From Bacteroidota bacterium (GTDB taxonomy: Bacteria; Bacteroidota; Bacteroidia; Bacteroidales; F082): a stretch of DNA of 64,000 nt. Shown here piece by piece: positions 24,604-33,970 of the stretch. Location: assembly GCA_016845175.1 (NCBI GenBank), contig JAERTD010000013.1, forward strand, positions 1-64,000, read 5' to 3'. The number at the start of each line of letters is the position of its first letter. The first letter of the stretch is position 1. The position numbers were made by a program, and so were the translations under genes. The notes under the pieces were generated by a model. The model was not told the DNA's origin. It saw only the letters and a program-made list of their open reading frames with translations, and did not search any database.

Positions 24604-26217
24604 ATGACTGCAGCTGCATTACCAGAAAACAATTTTTTCAATGCAAAAAAAGGCATTATGTCCTGGTTATTCACTCTGGATCATAAGCGCATTGGATTGC
24701 TCTATTTGTATGCCATTCTATCCTTTTTTCTGGTAGGGGTGGTTTTGGGGTTCCTGATGCGCCTCGAATTATTGAATCCGGGTCAGGATATTATGAAACC
24801 ACACACCTACAATCAGGTGTTCACCCTACACGGGGTGATTATGATCTTTTTATTCATCATACCCAGTATACCGGCCATTTTTGGAAACTTCTTTCTCCCG
24901 CTGCATCTGGGGACAGACGATGTGGCCTTTCCAAAGTTAAATCTGTTGTCATTCTGGCTTTATGTACTTGGAGCCTTGTTTGCATTGGCTACCTTAGTAT
25001 TTGGTGATGGCCCGGCTGATACCGGATGGACGTTTTATGCTCCTTATAGTGTGAAAACCGGAACCAATGTAACCATGTCGGTACTGGCAGCTTTTATCCT
25101 TGGGTTTTCTTCCATCTTGACCGGACTTAATTTTATTGTGACCATTCACCGTTTGCGTACACCGGGTATGGGATTTAATCAAATGCCCTTATTCGCCTGG
25201 TCGTTGTATGCCACTTCATGGATTCAGCTTCTGGCCACACCAGTGGTGGGAATAACCTTACTCATGATTATAGCGGAACGTGTTTTTGGAATCGGTTTGT
25301 TTGACCCGTCCATAGGAGGCGATCCTATTTTATACCAGCATTTGTTCTGGATCTACTCCCACCCAGCAGTTTATATAATGGCTCTGCCGGCCATGGGATT
25401 GGTTTCTGAAATCATCCCAACCTTCGCCCAACGTACTATTTTTGGATATAAAGCCATAGCATACTCCAGTATGGCCATCGCCTTTGTAGGATATTTTGTT
25501 TGGGGACATCATATGTTTACCTCGGGCATGAGCGGCACTGCGGGATTCATCTTTTCAATACTTACCTTCTTTGTGGCCATCCCCACATCTGTAAAAGTAT
25601 TTAACTGGGTAGCCACATTATATAAAGGCTCTATCAACATAGAAATACCGCTGTTATATATGATGGCATTTATTTTCAATTTCCTCATAGGAGGTTTAAC
25701 AGGACTGGCCAACGCCGCCCTGGCTGCTGATGTCCATCTGCATGACACCTATTTTGTAGTGGGTCATTTCCACTATGTGATGTTTGGCGGTACAGGATTT
25801 GCCATGTTTGGCGCCTTACACTATTGGTTCCCAAAAATATGGGGTCGCATGTACAATAAAGCCCGGGCCAATGTAGCTTTTGCTCTATTATTCTTCGGTT
25901 TTAATATGCTTTACTTCCCCATGCTCATTCTTGGTATTATGGGAATGCCCAGGCGGTACTACGATTATCTGCCGGAATTCCATGGTTTGAACCAGATTGC
26001 TACTGTGGGCTCGTGGATTCTCGTCAGTGGCTTAATTCTGATGCTGGCCAACCTCCTTATTGGGCTTAAGAAAGGGAAAATTGCCTCTGCAAACCCATGG
26101 AATGGGATTACCCTGGAATGGCAAACCAGTTCACCTCCACCTTTGCATAATTTCGACAAATTACCTGAACTCAATGAAGGAGGACCTTACAATTATCCCG
26201 ATGCCAAAAAAGCTTAA
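24604..26217 (+). CDS. ctaD: CtaD, subunit I of caa3-type cytochrome c oxidase (A2 type)
   Basis: A 537-residue, 12-helix haem-copper oxidase subunit I. Haem a ligand: FTLHGVIMIFLF. CuB region: IYSHPAVYIMALPAMG. Two adjacent His occur in WGHHMFTSGM, and the haem ligands lie in HDTYFVVGHFHYVM. The usual A1-type Glu in HPEVY is replaced by Ala and preceded by YS, the signature of A2-type oxidases such as Rhodothermus caa3, where Tyr-Ser substitutes for the channel Glu. It pumps protons while reducing oxygen. It is the first structural gene after SCO. Confidence 0.96.
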   Translation: MTAAALPENNFFNAKKGIMSWLFTLDHKRIGLLYLYAILSFFLVGVVLGFLMRLELLNPGQDIMKPHTYNQVFTLHGVIMIFLFIIPSIPAIFGNFFLPLHLGTDDVAFPKLNLLSFWLYVLGALFALATLVFGDGPADTGWTFYAPYSVKTGTNVTMSVLAAFILGFSSILTGLNFIVTIHRLRTPGMGFNQMPLFAWSLYATSWIQLLATPVVGITLLMIIAERVFGIGLFDPSIGGDPILYQHLFWIYSHPAVYIMALPAMGLVSEIIPTFAQRTIFGYKAIAYSSMAIAFVGYFVWGHHMFTSGMSGTAGFIFSILTFFVAIPTSVKVFNWVATLYKGSINIEIPLLYMMAFIFNFLIGGLTGLANAALAADVHLHDTYFVVGHFHYVMFGGTGFAMFGALHYWFPKIWGRMYNKARANVAFALLFFGFNMLYFPMLILGIMGMPRRYYDYLPEFHGLNQIATVGSWILVSGLILMLANLLIGLKKGKIASANPWNGITLEWQTSSPPPLHNFDKLPELNEGGPYNYPDAKKA

Positions 26218-26261
26218 GCATGCATCGTTTGCTACAATCATTAATTGACAAAGTATAACCT

Positions 26262-26885
26262 ATGAATCAATCGTTTGTTTTACCAAATTCAGGACACACT
26301 TTCGACCCTAAGTCTTCTAAGCTGGGTATGTGGCTGTTCCTGTACACAGAAATCCTGCTTTTTGGCGGATTGTTTCTGGTGTATATGGTGTACCGCTCAC
26401 TTAACCCTGATGCTTTCCTTCTGGCTTCCTTCAAGCTTAATGTTTGGATGGGGACAGTGAACACCATCATTCTGCTTACCAGTAGTATGACGGTTGCCAT
26501 GTCGATCACCGCTTTACAGAAAGGCGACAAAAAAATGGCCATGAATTTATTATGGCTTACTTTATTGGCAGCACTGGCATTTCTGGTTATCAAATATTTT
26601 GAATGGGGAGCCAAATTCGAACATGGGTATTTTCCTGGCATGGATCATTATGACGCCATGCCTGTGGGTGAAAAGCTCTATTTCTACTTATACTTCTTTA
26701 TGACCGGTCTTCATGGTTTGCACGTTATTGTAGGTGGTATCTTTATCTGGGTGGTCATTGCCAAGATCAAAAGTGGCAAAGTACATAAAGACCGCATATC
26801 ACTCCACGAGAATGCTGGCCTTTACTGGCACCTGGTGGACTTAATCTGGATTTATCTTTTCCCATTATTTTACTTAATACATTAA
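26262..26885 (+). CDS. ctaE: CtaE, cytochrome c oxidase subunit III
   Basis: A 207-residue membrane protein with about five helices, the short form of subunit III. Motifs include GMWLFLYTEILLFGGLFLVY, YFFMTGLHGLHVIVGGIFIW and ENAGLYWHLVDLIWIYLFPL, all standard for the family. It stabilises the catalytic core. It lies 44 bases after ctaD. Confidence 0.95.
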   Translation: MNQSFVLPNSGHTFDPKSSKLGMWLFLYTEILLFGGLFLVYMVYRSLNPDAFLLASFKLNVWMGTVNTIILLTSSMTVAMSITALQKGDKKMAMNLLWLTLLAALAFLVIKYFEWGAKFEHGYFPGMDHYDAMPVGEKLYFYLYFFMTGLHGLHVIVGGIFIWVVIAKIKSGKVHKDRISLHENAGLYWHLVDLIWIYLFPLFYLIH

Positions 26886-26890
26886 TAATC

Positions 26891-27202
26891 ATGGAGGAAA
26901 ATAAAAATAAAAATAATGAGCATCAAGAGCATATTTCCAGCTACAAGGAACACTTTGGAACCTGGTCGGCCCTGATCCTACTCACCCTGATGACTGTCCT
27001 TGTGTCTGTTTTTGGAGCAGACCTCAGAACACTTTCAGTTGCCACAGCCATGATCATTGCCACAGTAAAAGTACTGGCTGTTGGATACTATTTCATGCAC
27101 CTTAAGTATGAACCAAAAATCTATCGCACACTGATTATTATCGTGATGGCCCTTTTTGTGTTCTTCCTGGTAATGGTAATACTCGATTATTTAACAAGAT
27201 AA
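26891..27202 (+). CDS. ctaF: CtaF, cytochrome c oxidase subunit IV
   Basis: A 103-residue three-helix protein of the prokaryotic subunit IV family. After a hydrophilic N-terminus come FGTWSALILLTLMTVLVSVF, a second helix with MIIATVKVLAVGYYFMHLKY, the family signature, and a third C-terminal helix. It lies 5 bases after ctaE and 9 before ctaC. Confidence 0.92.
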   Translation: MEENKNKNNEHQEHISSYKEHFGTWSALILLTLMTVLVSVFGADLRTLSVATAMIIATVKVLAVGYYFMHLKYEPKIYRTLIIIVMALFVFFLVMVILDYLTR

Positions 27203-27211
27203 AATCACAAT

Positions 27212-28117
27212 ATGAATGCTTCAAATTTTGTTGAAGGCGTAGACTTTTCACTATATCTGATTCTGGGTATTTCAATATTCTTTTTGGTCGGTATTACTAC
27301 GGTAATGATATACTTCCTTTTCCGATACAGAAAGAAAAACAACCCGGTAGCTACTAATATTGAAGGTAGCCATACACTTGAAATTATATGGACTGTAGTC
27401 CCTACCCTATTGGTTTTGGTCATGTTCTGGTATGGTTGGACAGGTTACCAACCCATGCTTAAGGCACCAAAGAATGCCATTGAAATTGAGGCCATCGGAC
27501 AAATGTGGAAATGGACCTTTGTATACCCTGATGGTAAAGTATCAGATTCATTGGTGATACCGGTGAATGAACCGGTAAAGCTAAACCTAAGCTCCAAGGA
27601 TGTATTGCACGCCTTATATATACCAGCCTTTAGGGTCAAACAAGATGTGGTGCCTGGAGGGGATAATATGATGTGGTTTACCGGGCAGCTAACCGGCAGA
27701 TACGACATCCTCTGTGCTGAGTATTGTGGGCAGCTTCACTCGTATATGATGACAACGGTTAATGTGGTGGAAAGGGATGCATATGATACCTGGTTAGTGA
27801 CCGAACCCGATCTGGCTGATGAACATCCAGGCTTTACCCTGCTCAAGAAGAATGCCTGTAACTCCTGCCATACATTTGATGGCACACGCCTGGTTGGCCC
27901 AAGCTTTAAAGGCATTGTGGGCCGCAGCGAAACAGTGATTGTCGATGGTGAAACCAAAGAGATTATTGCGGATCGTGAATACATTATTCACTCCATGAAA
28001 AAACCAAACGATGCCATCGTGGAATCCTATCAGCCCAATCTGATGATCTCCTATGAGAACATTATCACCGATGAAGAGATGAATCTGATTGTTGATTATC
28101 TTGAAACCATAAAGTAA
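27212..28117 (+). CDS. ctaC: CtaC, subunit II with fused cytochrome c domain
   Basis: A 301-residue caa3-type subunit II. Two membrane helices (about 10-35 and 58-78) precede the periplasmic cupredoxin with the CuA site CAEYCGQLHSYM (C168, C172, H176, M179) and IGQMWKWTFVYP. A class I cytochrome c domain is fused at the C-terminus (CNSCHTFDGTRLVGPSFKGI, C216), with its Met ligand probably in NLMISYEN. The fused haem lets the oxidase take electrons directly from ACIII or a shuttle. The gene order I-III-IV-II differs from the classical order with subunit II first. Confidence 0.96.
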   Translation: MNASNFVEGVDFSLYLILGISIFFLVGITTVMIYFLFRYRKKNNPVATNIEGSHTLEIIWTVVPTLLVLVMFWYGWTGYQPMLKAPKNAIEIEAIGQMWKWTFVYPDGKVSDSLVIPVNEPVKLNLSSKDVLHALYIPAFRVKQDVVPGGDNMMWFTGQLTGRYDILCAEYCGQLHSYMMTTVNVVERDAYDTWLVTEPDLADEHPGFTLLKKNACNSCHTFDGTRLVGPSFKGIVGRSETVIVDGETKEIIADREYIIHSMKKPNDAIVESYQPNLMISYENIITDEEMNLIVDYLETIK

Positions 28118-28145
28118 TCACACAGAATAATAGCACTATAGCATA

Positions 28146-29006
28146 ATGAAAAAATACCTGGGCATACTACTCGAATTAAATAAGGTGAGGATAACTTTCG
28201 CAGTTACCTTAACTACTTTCGCCGGATATGTTCTGGCCAACAGCGCCCTGGACACCGGTATTATACTACCTGCCTTGGGTATTTTCATTTTAGCTTGTGG
28301 CTCCGCAGCACTGAATCATTATCAGGACCGTGATAAGGATGTGCTAATGGAGAGAACCCGGTCAAGACCCATCCCTTCAGGCCAGATAAGTCCTGATTGG
28401 GTACTCACCATCGCCCTTATAGAAATTGCACTGGGCACTTATCTGATTTATCTGGGCAGTAATTTTCTGGCAGCTCAACTGGGTCTGCTTGCCCTGATTT
28501 GGTATAATGCCATTTACACACCACTCAAGCGAAAAACAGCTTTTGCGGTCATACCGGGCAGCATCATTGGCTCCATACCGCCAGCAGTGGGCTGGGTAGC
28601 AGCAGGCGGAGAGCTGACGGACCCCAGATTAATGATATTGGCTTTCTTTTTCTTCATTTGGCAGGTGCCACATTTTTGGTTACTCATGCTCAAATATGGT
28701 GAAGAATACGAAAAAGCCGGCTATCCCTCCATTACAGCTACCATTAGCAAGCAGCAAATTAAAAATGCCACCTTTATGTGGACTGCAGCGACAGCCGTGG
28801 CCGCATTGATGGTCGCTGCTGCAGGCTTACTGACCACCATCTTTTTTAAGGTTCTCGTGCTCATTGCCGCTGTGTGGTTAGTGTCAGTATTCTCAAAATT
28901 ACTGAGAAACAAACAGGAGGACTTCAACCCATTTCACTACTTCATGAGAATCAACTATTTTGTTTTGATCATGATTCTGGCCATGAGCATCGACCCTTTG
29001 CTATAA
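28146..29006 (+). CDS. ctaB: CtaB/CyoE, haem o synthase
   Basis: A 286-residue UbiA-family protohaem IX farnesyltransferase, which makes haem O as the precursor of haem A. It has about nine membrane helices and both Asp-rich motifs: NHYQDRDKDVLMERTRSRPI (about 58-77) and, in the second half, MLKYGEEYEKAGYPSI. It is last in the caa3 cluster, 28 bases after ctaC, so cofactor synthesis is tied to expression of the oxidase. No haem A synthase (CtaA) gene is visible in the window. Confidence 0.94.
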   Translation: MKKYLGILLELNKVRITFAVTLTTFAGYVLANSALDTGIILPALGIFILACGSAALNHYQDRDKDVLMERTRSRPIPSGQISPDWVLTIALIEIALGTYLIYLGSNFLAAQLGLLALIWYNAIYTPLKRKTAFAVIPGSIIGSIPPAVGWVAAGGELTDPRLMILAFFFFIWQVPHFWLLMLKYGEEYEKAGYPSITATISKQQIKNATFMWTAATAVAALMVAAAGLLTTIFFKVLVLIAAVWLVSVFSKLLRNKQEDFNPFHYFMRINYFVLIMILAMSIDPLL

Positions 29007-29068
29007 GAATTACCAGTACCTTATTATTTTAAGTGGTTTGATGCTTAAAGCTTGCATGAAACAATTCA

Positions 29069-29076
29069 TACTTTTG
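29069..29076 (+). promoter_or_regulatory. Candidate -7 element before the SDR gene
   Basis: TACTTTTG matches TAnnTTTG and lies 38 bases before the ATG at 29114. A TTG at 29052-29054 is closer than usual (14 bases). Confidence 0.35.
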
Positions 29077-29113
29077 TTATATAAAACTGACGGCTATGGT
29101 ATGTAAAGAACCC

Positions 29114-29974
29114 ATGTTCAAAAATGAAGAACTGAAGACTAAAGTTATAGTGATCACGGGTGGGGGAACCGGTCTGGGTAAATCGATGACCCAGTATTTT
29201 CTCCAATTGGGAGCCCATGTGGTAATCACTTCCCGAAAAATTGAAAACCTGCAAAAAACAGCAGAAGAATTCAAGACCATACCATCTGGCAAACTTCATA
29301 TAGTAGCCTGCGATGTACGCAAGAACAATGAAGTAGAGCATCTTCTGGAAGACACCTTAAACACTTTTGGAAGAGTAGATGGCTTGATTAACAATGCAGC
29401 AGGTAATTTCATTAGTCCAACTGAACGCCTATCCTCACGTGCCTTTGATACCATCATTGACATTGTGTTGAAAGGCACCAAAAACTGCACCATGGTTTTT
29501 GGCAAACACTGGATTGAAAATAAACAAGCACAAGCTACAGTTTTGAATATAGTCACAACATATGCCTGGACCGGCAGTGCTTATGTGGTTCCTTCGGCCA
29601 CTGCAAAAGCGGGTGTATTGGCCATGACGCGCTCCCTGGCAGTTGAATGGGCAAAATACGGCATTCGGTTCAATGCCATTGCACCAGGTCCTTTTCCAAC
29701 CAAGGGAGCATGGGATCGTTTGTTGCCTGGCGATCTGAAAGAGAAATTTGATATCAGCAAAAAAGTACCCTTAAAACGCGTAGGTGAACATCAGGAATTG
29801 GCTAACCTGGCAGCCTATCTGATGTCTGACTATTCTGCATATATCAATGGCGAGGTTATAACCATTGACGGCGGAGAATGGCTACAGGGCGCTGGAGAGT
29901 TTAATATGCTTGAAGCCGTCCCACAGGATATGTGGGATATGCTGGAGATGATGATACGCTCCAAAAAGAAGTAG
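29114..29974 (+). CDS. SDR oxidoreductase, 2,4-dienoyl-CoA-reductase-like
   Basis: A 286-residue short-chain dehydrogenase. The Rossmann motif is TGGGTGLGKSM, the NNAAG motif follows as LINNAAGNFISP, and the C-terminal part has AIAPGPFPTKGAWDRL and ITIDGGEWL. The usual Tyr-x-x-x-Lys is replaced by a region reading VVPSATAKAGVLAMTRS, with Ser/Thr near the Lys. Loss of the catalytic Tyr is typical of 2,4-dienoyl-CoA reductases, which supports that assignment for beta-oxidation of unsaturated fatty acids with NADPH. The ATG at 29114 (MFKNEELKTK) matches the usual family N-terminus and is preferred over one at 29096. Confidence 0.85.
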   Translation: MFKNEELKTKVIVITGGGTGLGKSMTQYFLQLGAHVVITSRKIENLQKTAEEFKTIPSGKLHIVACDVRKNNEVEHLLEDTLNTFGRVDGLINNAAGNFISPTERLSSRAFDTIIDIVLKGTKNCTMVFGKHWIENKQAQATVLNIVTTYAWTGSAYVVPSATAKAGVLAMTRSLAVEWAKYGIRFNAIAPGPFPTKGAWDRLLPGDLKEKFDISKKVPLKRVGEHQELANLAAYLMSDYSAYINGEVITIDGGEWLQGAGEFNMLEAVPQDMWDMLEMMIRSKKK

Positions 29975-30026
29975 CATTTTTTGTCATTCAAGCAACGCTC
30001 ATCTCATTGCCATTGTCCTTTCTGTA

Positions 30027-30049
30027 TTGATCACATTAGCTTATATTTG
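30027..30049 (+). promoter_or_regulatory. Candidate promoter and shared motif before first T9SS giant
   Basis: TATATTTG at 30042-30049 matches TAnnTTTG. Upstream lies TATTGATCACATT (30025-30037), which also occurs at 36963-36975 before the third giant gene, again just before a -7 element. TTG within it is only 12 bases from the -7 element, so the shared block may be an operator rather than a -33 box. Confidence 0.4.
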
Positions 30050-30075
30050 CATCACCAAAAAATAATACCATTCCT

Positions 30076-33000
30076 ATGAAGAAGCGATTGATTTTTCCGA
30101 TCATCATCTTACTGTTTTGTAGCATTTCTTTTGCACAATCAACATCAATAAATTTTGACAAAGGCAATCCCTCAGAATATCCTTACTGGATAGAGATGAT
30201 GCAGGATCCTAATGCAAATTTTCATCAGACTGTGGAGGTTTTCAATGAATATTGGGAAGACCGCGAAATCACAAGAGGATGTGGCTACAAACCATTTAAA
30301 CGCTGGGAAAACCACTGGAAAGACCGTCTGAATGAAGATGGCACAAGAAACCTGTCGAACAGTGCTTATAAAGCCTATTTTGATTTTGTTGCCAATAACA
30401 GCAGAGCCGTTAGTTATGCTGGTGATTGGGAAAATCTAGGTCCCATCCAACAACCGGGAAATGCAGGCACAGGTCAGCCCAATGGTAATGGTCGTGTAAA
30501 TGCCATAGCCTTTCATCCTACGGATCCGGACATCATTTATGTGGGAGCCCCGGCCGGAGGTGTTTGGAAAACTACCGATGGAGGAAACAATTGGGGAAGT
30601 ACCACTGACGATCTGCCCACACTTGGCGTTTCTTCCTTGGTGGTCAATTATAACAATCCCAACATAGTATATATGGGTACGGGTGACCGCGATGCTGGTG
30701 ATGCTGTAGGTATGGGTGTCATGAAAAGTACCGACGCCGGTGATACCTGGACTTTTATTAATGATGGCATGAGCAGTGCAACCGTTGGTCGTCTTATCAT
30801 GCATCCTAATAGTGAAAACACCTTGCTTGCAGCCACTTCAGCGGGTATGTTCAAAACCTATGATGCGGGTAACTCATGGACGAAAACTCAGGGCGGCAAT
30901 TTCAAAGAAGTAGTATATAAAACAGATGACCCCACTGTTGTTTTTGCCTCTTCAGCTGGATTCTTCTATCGTTCAGGCAATAGCGGAAACACCTGGGTAA
31001 AAATCACTTCAGGCATAGGTAGTGTGAGTCGTGGAGTTATTGGACTTACACCAGCTAACCCTGATGTAGTTTATTATCTCACCACTTCAGGCAGTGAATA
31101 CTCTGGTATCTATAAATCAACCGATGCAGGGCTCAATTTTACCCTCATGTCGAACAGTCCTAATATTTTAAGCTGGGGTTGTAATGGTGGTTCTGGCGGT
31201 CAGGGCTGGTACGATCTGGATGTGGCAGTAGATCCGAACGACGAAAATGTGGTGTATGCCGGCGGGGTGAATGTATTTAAATCCACTGATGGTGGTACCA
31301 CCTGGGATATTAATTCACACTGGTATGGTGACTGTGGTGTACCTGCTGTTCATGCTGATTGTCATGTATTGGAATATTCTGATGTAGATGGCAGATTATA
31401 TGCAGGTAATGATGGAGGTATTTATTGGACCGATAATGGTGGCACCACCTGGACAGAGATAACCAGTGGTCTGGCCATTTCCCAAATCTATAAAATAGGC
31501 CAGGCAGCCACCAATAAAGATAAAGTGATGAATGGCTACCAGGACAATGGTACAGCAACCTATCTCGGGGATCCTGATGGATTTCTCACAGTGATGGGAG
31601 GTGATGGTATGGATTGTGCTTATGACCATTCTGATGACAGCTATGCCTATGGCGAGTACTACAATGGCCAGGGCATTTCAAGAATTTACAACAACCAGAA
31701 CCAGGGTGGTATTGGTGGTGGCATTTCTGAAAATGGTGCATGGGTAACTCCACTGGCCCTGGATGTCAATGATGCAGAGAGTATGTTTGTGGGCATGAAG
31801 AACCTTTGGGTAAGCCACAATATAAGAGATAATAATGTACAATGGAGCAGAATTTCCTATGATTTGGGTGGTTCCAACAGCTCCAATATCAGCGTGATTG
31901 AACAAAGTGAAGCTGATGATAACATCTTTTACATTGCCAGAGATGGCAATGCCTTCTTCAGAAGTGACAATGTACAGGATGCAAACGTGAGTTGGGTGGA
32001 TATATCTTCCTACTTGCCAACTGCAGGCAGCCCAACTGATATTGAAACCAGCCCCATACATGCTGATGTAGTATATATTACCATTAATGGTGGCGTATAC
32101 AAATCCGAGAATAGAGGGATCAACTGGCAGAACATCAGTTATAACTTACCAAGTACAAATCTTAACACCATTGAGTTTTACAAGAACAGCAATGAAGGCT
32201 TGTATGTGGGTAGTGAGGCCGGAATATTTTATATGGATGCTGATATGACCGAGTGGATTCTTTTTTCAGATGGTTTCCCTCTTTCATCAAAAGTAACTGA
32301 ACTTGAGTTTTTCTATGATCCCAGCTCACCTGCCAATGATGCCATCAGGGCTTCAACTTATGGTAGGGGTCTATGGACATCTCCCACTTATTATGGGAGC
32401 TTAACAGCAGATTTTGTTGCCTCTGAAACGCAGATTCCCATTGGATGTGGCATTGATTTTGAAGATTTATCAAGTGGTGTACCCCATGAATGGGCCTGGA
32501 CTTTTGATGGAGGAAATCCAGCTACCTCAAATGAAAAGAATCCTACTGACGTCACATATGACCAACCGGGCACCTATATGGTTACGCTGACAGTCAGCAA
32601 CCCAGATGGCACCGACACCAAAACCATTAACGAATATATTACTGTGAGTGCAGATATGGTACCACTGGTGGATTTTATTAGTCCTGACACTGTGCTGTGT
32701 TCAGGTGGTATTGCTTATTTTACAGACCAGTCATTGGGTTGTCCAATCGCTTGGAACTGGAGCTTCTCACCGGCCACAGTTACCTATCTTGAAGGAACAG
32801 ATGAAAACTCACAACATCCTGTGGTACAATTTGATGCCACAGCCAATTATGATGTGTCATTAACGGTAACCAACTCAGCGGGTTCTAGTTCAATGGATAA
32901 GGATGACTATGTATTTACCGGCGGAGCCTCCTTACCGTTTACTGAAACCTTTGATGGCCTGAGCTTAAGTCACATTGGCTGGGAGATCGACAATCCTGAC

Positions 33001-33735
33001 AGCCGCAAAACATGGGATGTTACCGAGGTCATTGGAACCAATGGGACATCAAAAGTGGCCTGGATGAATTTCAACAACTATGACGAACTTCAGGAAAGGG
33101 ACTATATGAGCTCACCACCCTTGAGTTTTGATGGATTTAGCCAGGTATACTTGAGTTTCGAATATGCTTATGCTCAGAGGTATTCCTTGATAGATTCTCT
33201 GATTGTCAATATCTCCACCGACTGTGGTGCGACCTGGACCAGAGTGTATGCCAATGGCCCTGATGGAAATGGCATCTTCGAAACTGCAGAACCCAATGTT
33301 GATTTCTTCACACCTGCGGGAGCTGAAGACTGGTGTGGATCAGGTTATGGAGCCAGCTGCCCCATTATCAACCTAAGCGATTGGGCGGGACAGTCAAATA
33401 TTAAAATTCAGTTTGAGGCCTACAATTTCTACGGAAACAACCTGTATATTGACAATGTTGAAATCAGCAACAGCGTTGGTGTGGATCAACTGGGATCCAT
33501 TGACAATAAGGCCATTCTCTATCCAAACCCTGCTACCCATATGGTATCACTTCGATTGTCTCAGGTAAAAGAGGCTGAAGCCACATTAAGCAATAGTAAT
33601 GGATTAATCCTCAAAGAGCTGGATGTCAAGGAAGGCATTACCAATATTCCGGTACATCATTTAACCAAAGGAGTTTACATCCTGAGTATTAGAGGAAAAG
33701 ATATCAATGAAACCAAAAAATTGATTATTCATTAA
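30076..33735 (+). CDS. Secreted T9SS protein: sortilin-like propeller, two PKD, jelly-roll-like module
   Basis: A 1219-residue exported protein. Signal peptide about 1-21 (ends SFA-Q). Residues about 110-770 hold many BNR/sortilin-like beta-propeller repeats with the pattern TTDGGNNW, STDAGDTW, TYDAGNSW, STDGGTTWD and TDNGGTTWTE. Two PKD-like domains follow (about 776-860 and 865-955, with WAWTFDGGNPAT and LTVSNPDGTD). A jelly-roll-like module spans about 955-1130 (YLSFEYAYAQRYSLIDSLIV). A type IX sorting domain of about 75 residues ends the protein (AILYPNPATHMVSLRL...LTKGVYILSIRGK). It is probably a surface or released protein; no catalytic site was recognised. Confidence 0.9.
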   Translation: MKKRLIFPIIILLFCSISFAQSTSINFDKGNPSEYPYWIEMMQDPNANFHQTVEVFNEYWEDREITRGCGYKPFKRWENHWKDRLNEDGTRNLSNSAYKAYFDFVANNSRAVSYAGDWENLGPIQQPGNAGTGQPNGNGRVNAIAFHPTDPDIIYVGAPAGGVWKTTDGGNNWGSTTDDLPTLGVSSLVVNYNNPNIVYMGTGDRDAGDAVGMGVMKSTDAGDTWTFINDGMSSATVGRLIMHPNSENTLLAATSAGMFKTYDAGNSWTKTQGGNFKEVVYKTDDPTVVFASSAGFFYRSGNSGNTWVKITSGIGSVSRGVIGLTPANPDVVYYLTTSGSEYSGIYKSTDAGLNFTLMSNSPNILSWGCNGGSGGQGWYDLDVAVDPNDENVVYAGGVNVFKSTDGGTTWDINSHWYGDCGVPAVHADCHVLEYSDVDGRLYAGNDGGIYWTDNGGTTWTEITSGLAISQIYKIGQAATNKDKVMNGYQDNGTATYLGDPDGFLTVMGGDGMDCAYDHSDDSYAYGEYYNGQGISRIYNNQNQGGIGGGISENGAWVTPLALDVNDAESMFVGMKNLWVSHNIRDNNVQWSRISYDLGGSNSSNISVIEQSEADDNIFYIARDGNAFFRSDNVQDANVSWVDISSYLPTAGSPTDIETSPIHADVVYITINGGVYKSENRGINWQNISYNLPSTNLNTIEFYKNSNEGLYVGSEAGIFYMDADMTEWILFSDGFPLSSKVTELEFFYDPSSPANDAIRASTYGRGLWTSPTYYGSLTADFVASETQIPIGCGIDFEDLSSGVPHEWAWTFDGGNPATSNEKNPTDVTYDQPGTYMVTLTVSNPDGTDTKTINEYITVSADMVPLVDFISPDTVLCSGGIAYFTDQSLGCPIAWNWSFSPATVTYLEGTDENSQHPVVQFDATANYDVSLTVTNSAGSSSMDKDDYVFTGGASLPFTETFDGLSLSHIGWEIDNPDSRKTWDVTEVIGTNGTSKVAWMNFNNYDELQERDYMSSPPLSFDGFSQVYLSFEYAYAQRYSLIDSLIVNISTDCGATWTRVYANGPDGNGIFETAEPNVDFFTPAGAEDWCGSGYGASCPIINLSDWAGQSNIKIQFEAYNFYGNNLYIDNVEISNSVGVDQLGSIDNKAILYPNPATHMVSLRLSQVKEAEATLSNSNGLILKELDVKEGITNIPVHHLTKGVYILSIRGKDINETKKLIIH

Positions 33736-33781
33736 AATACCACCCTTAACATACCCTTTGGGTCTTAAGGTTTTCATTTTT

Positions 33782-33819
33782 GGGTCCAAAACCTAGGTTT
33801 TGGACCCTTTTTATTTTTC
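33782..33819 (+). terminator. Strong terminator after first T9SS giant
   Basis: Bases 33782-33807 are a perfect 26-base palindrome (arms GGGTCCAAAACC and GGTTTTGGACCC around TA), followed by a T-rich tract. It lies 46 bases after the stop. Confidence 0.88.
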
Positions 33820-33881
33820 AAACCATCACAAGTCATCTTCTGATCAAGCCAGGATGCTGGACAAGCATCAGCTTATTATCT

Positions 33882-33889
33882 TATATTTG
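33882..33889 (+). promoter_or_regulatory. Candidate -7 element before second T9SS giant
   Basis: TATATTTG matches TAnnTTTG and lies 81 bases before the ATG at 33971. No -33 TTG is seen at the expected spacing, and the shared TATTGATCACATT motif is absent here. Confidence 0.3.
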
Positions 33890-33970
33890 TAATCAAGGCC
33901 TGACCCACAGCAGCCGATGGTGAGCCATGGTTGCGAATGATAGATGCTTTATTAGTTTAAACCTACAACC

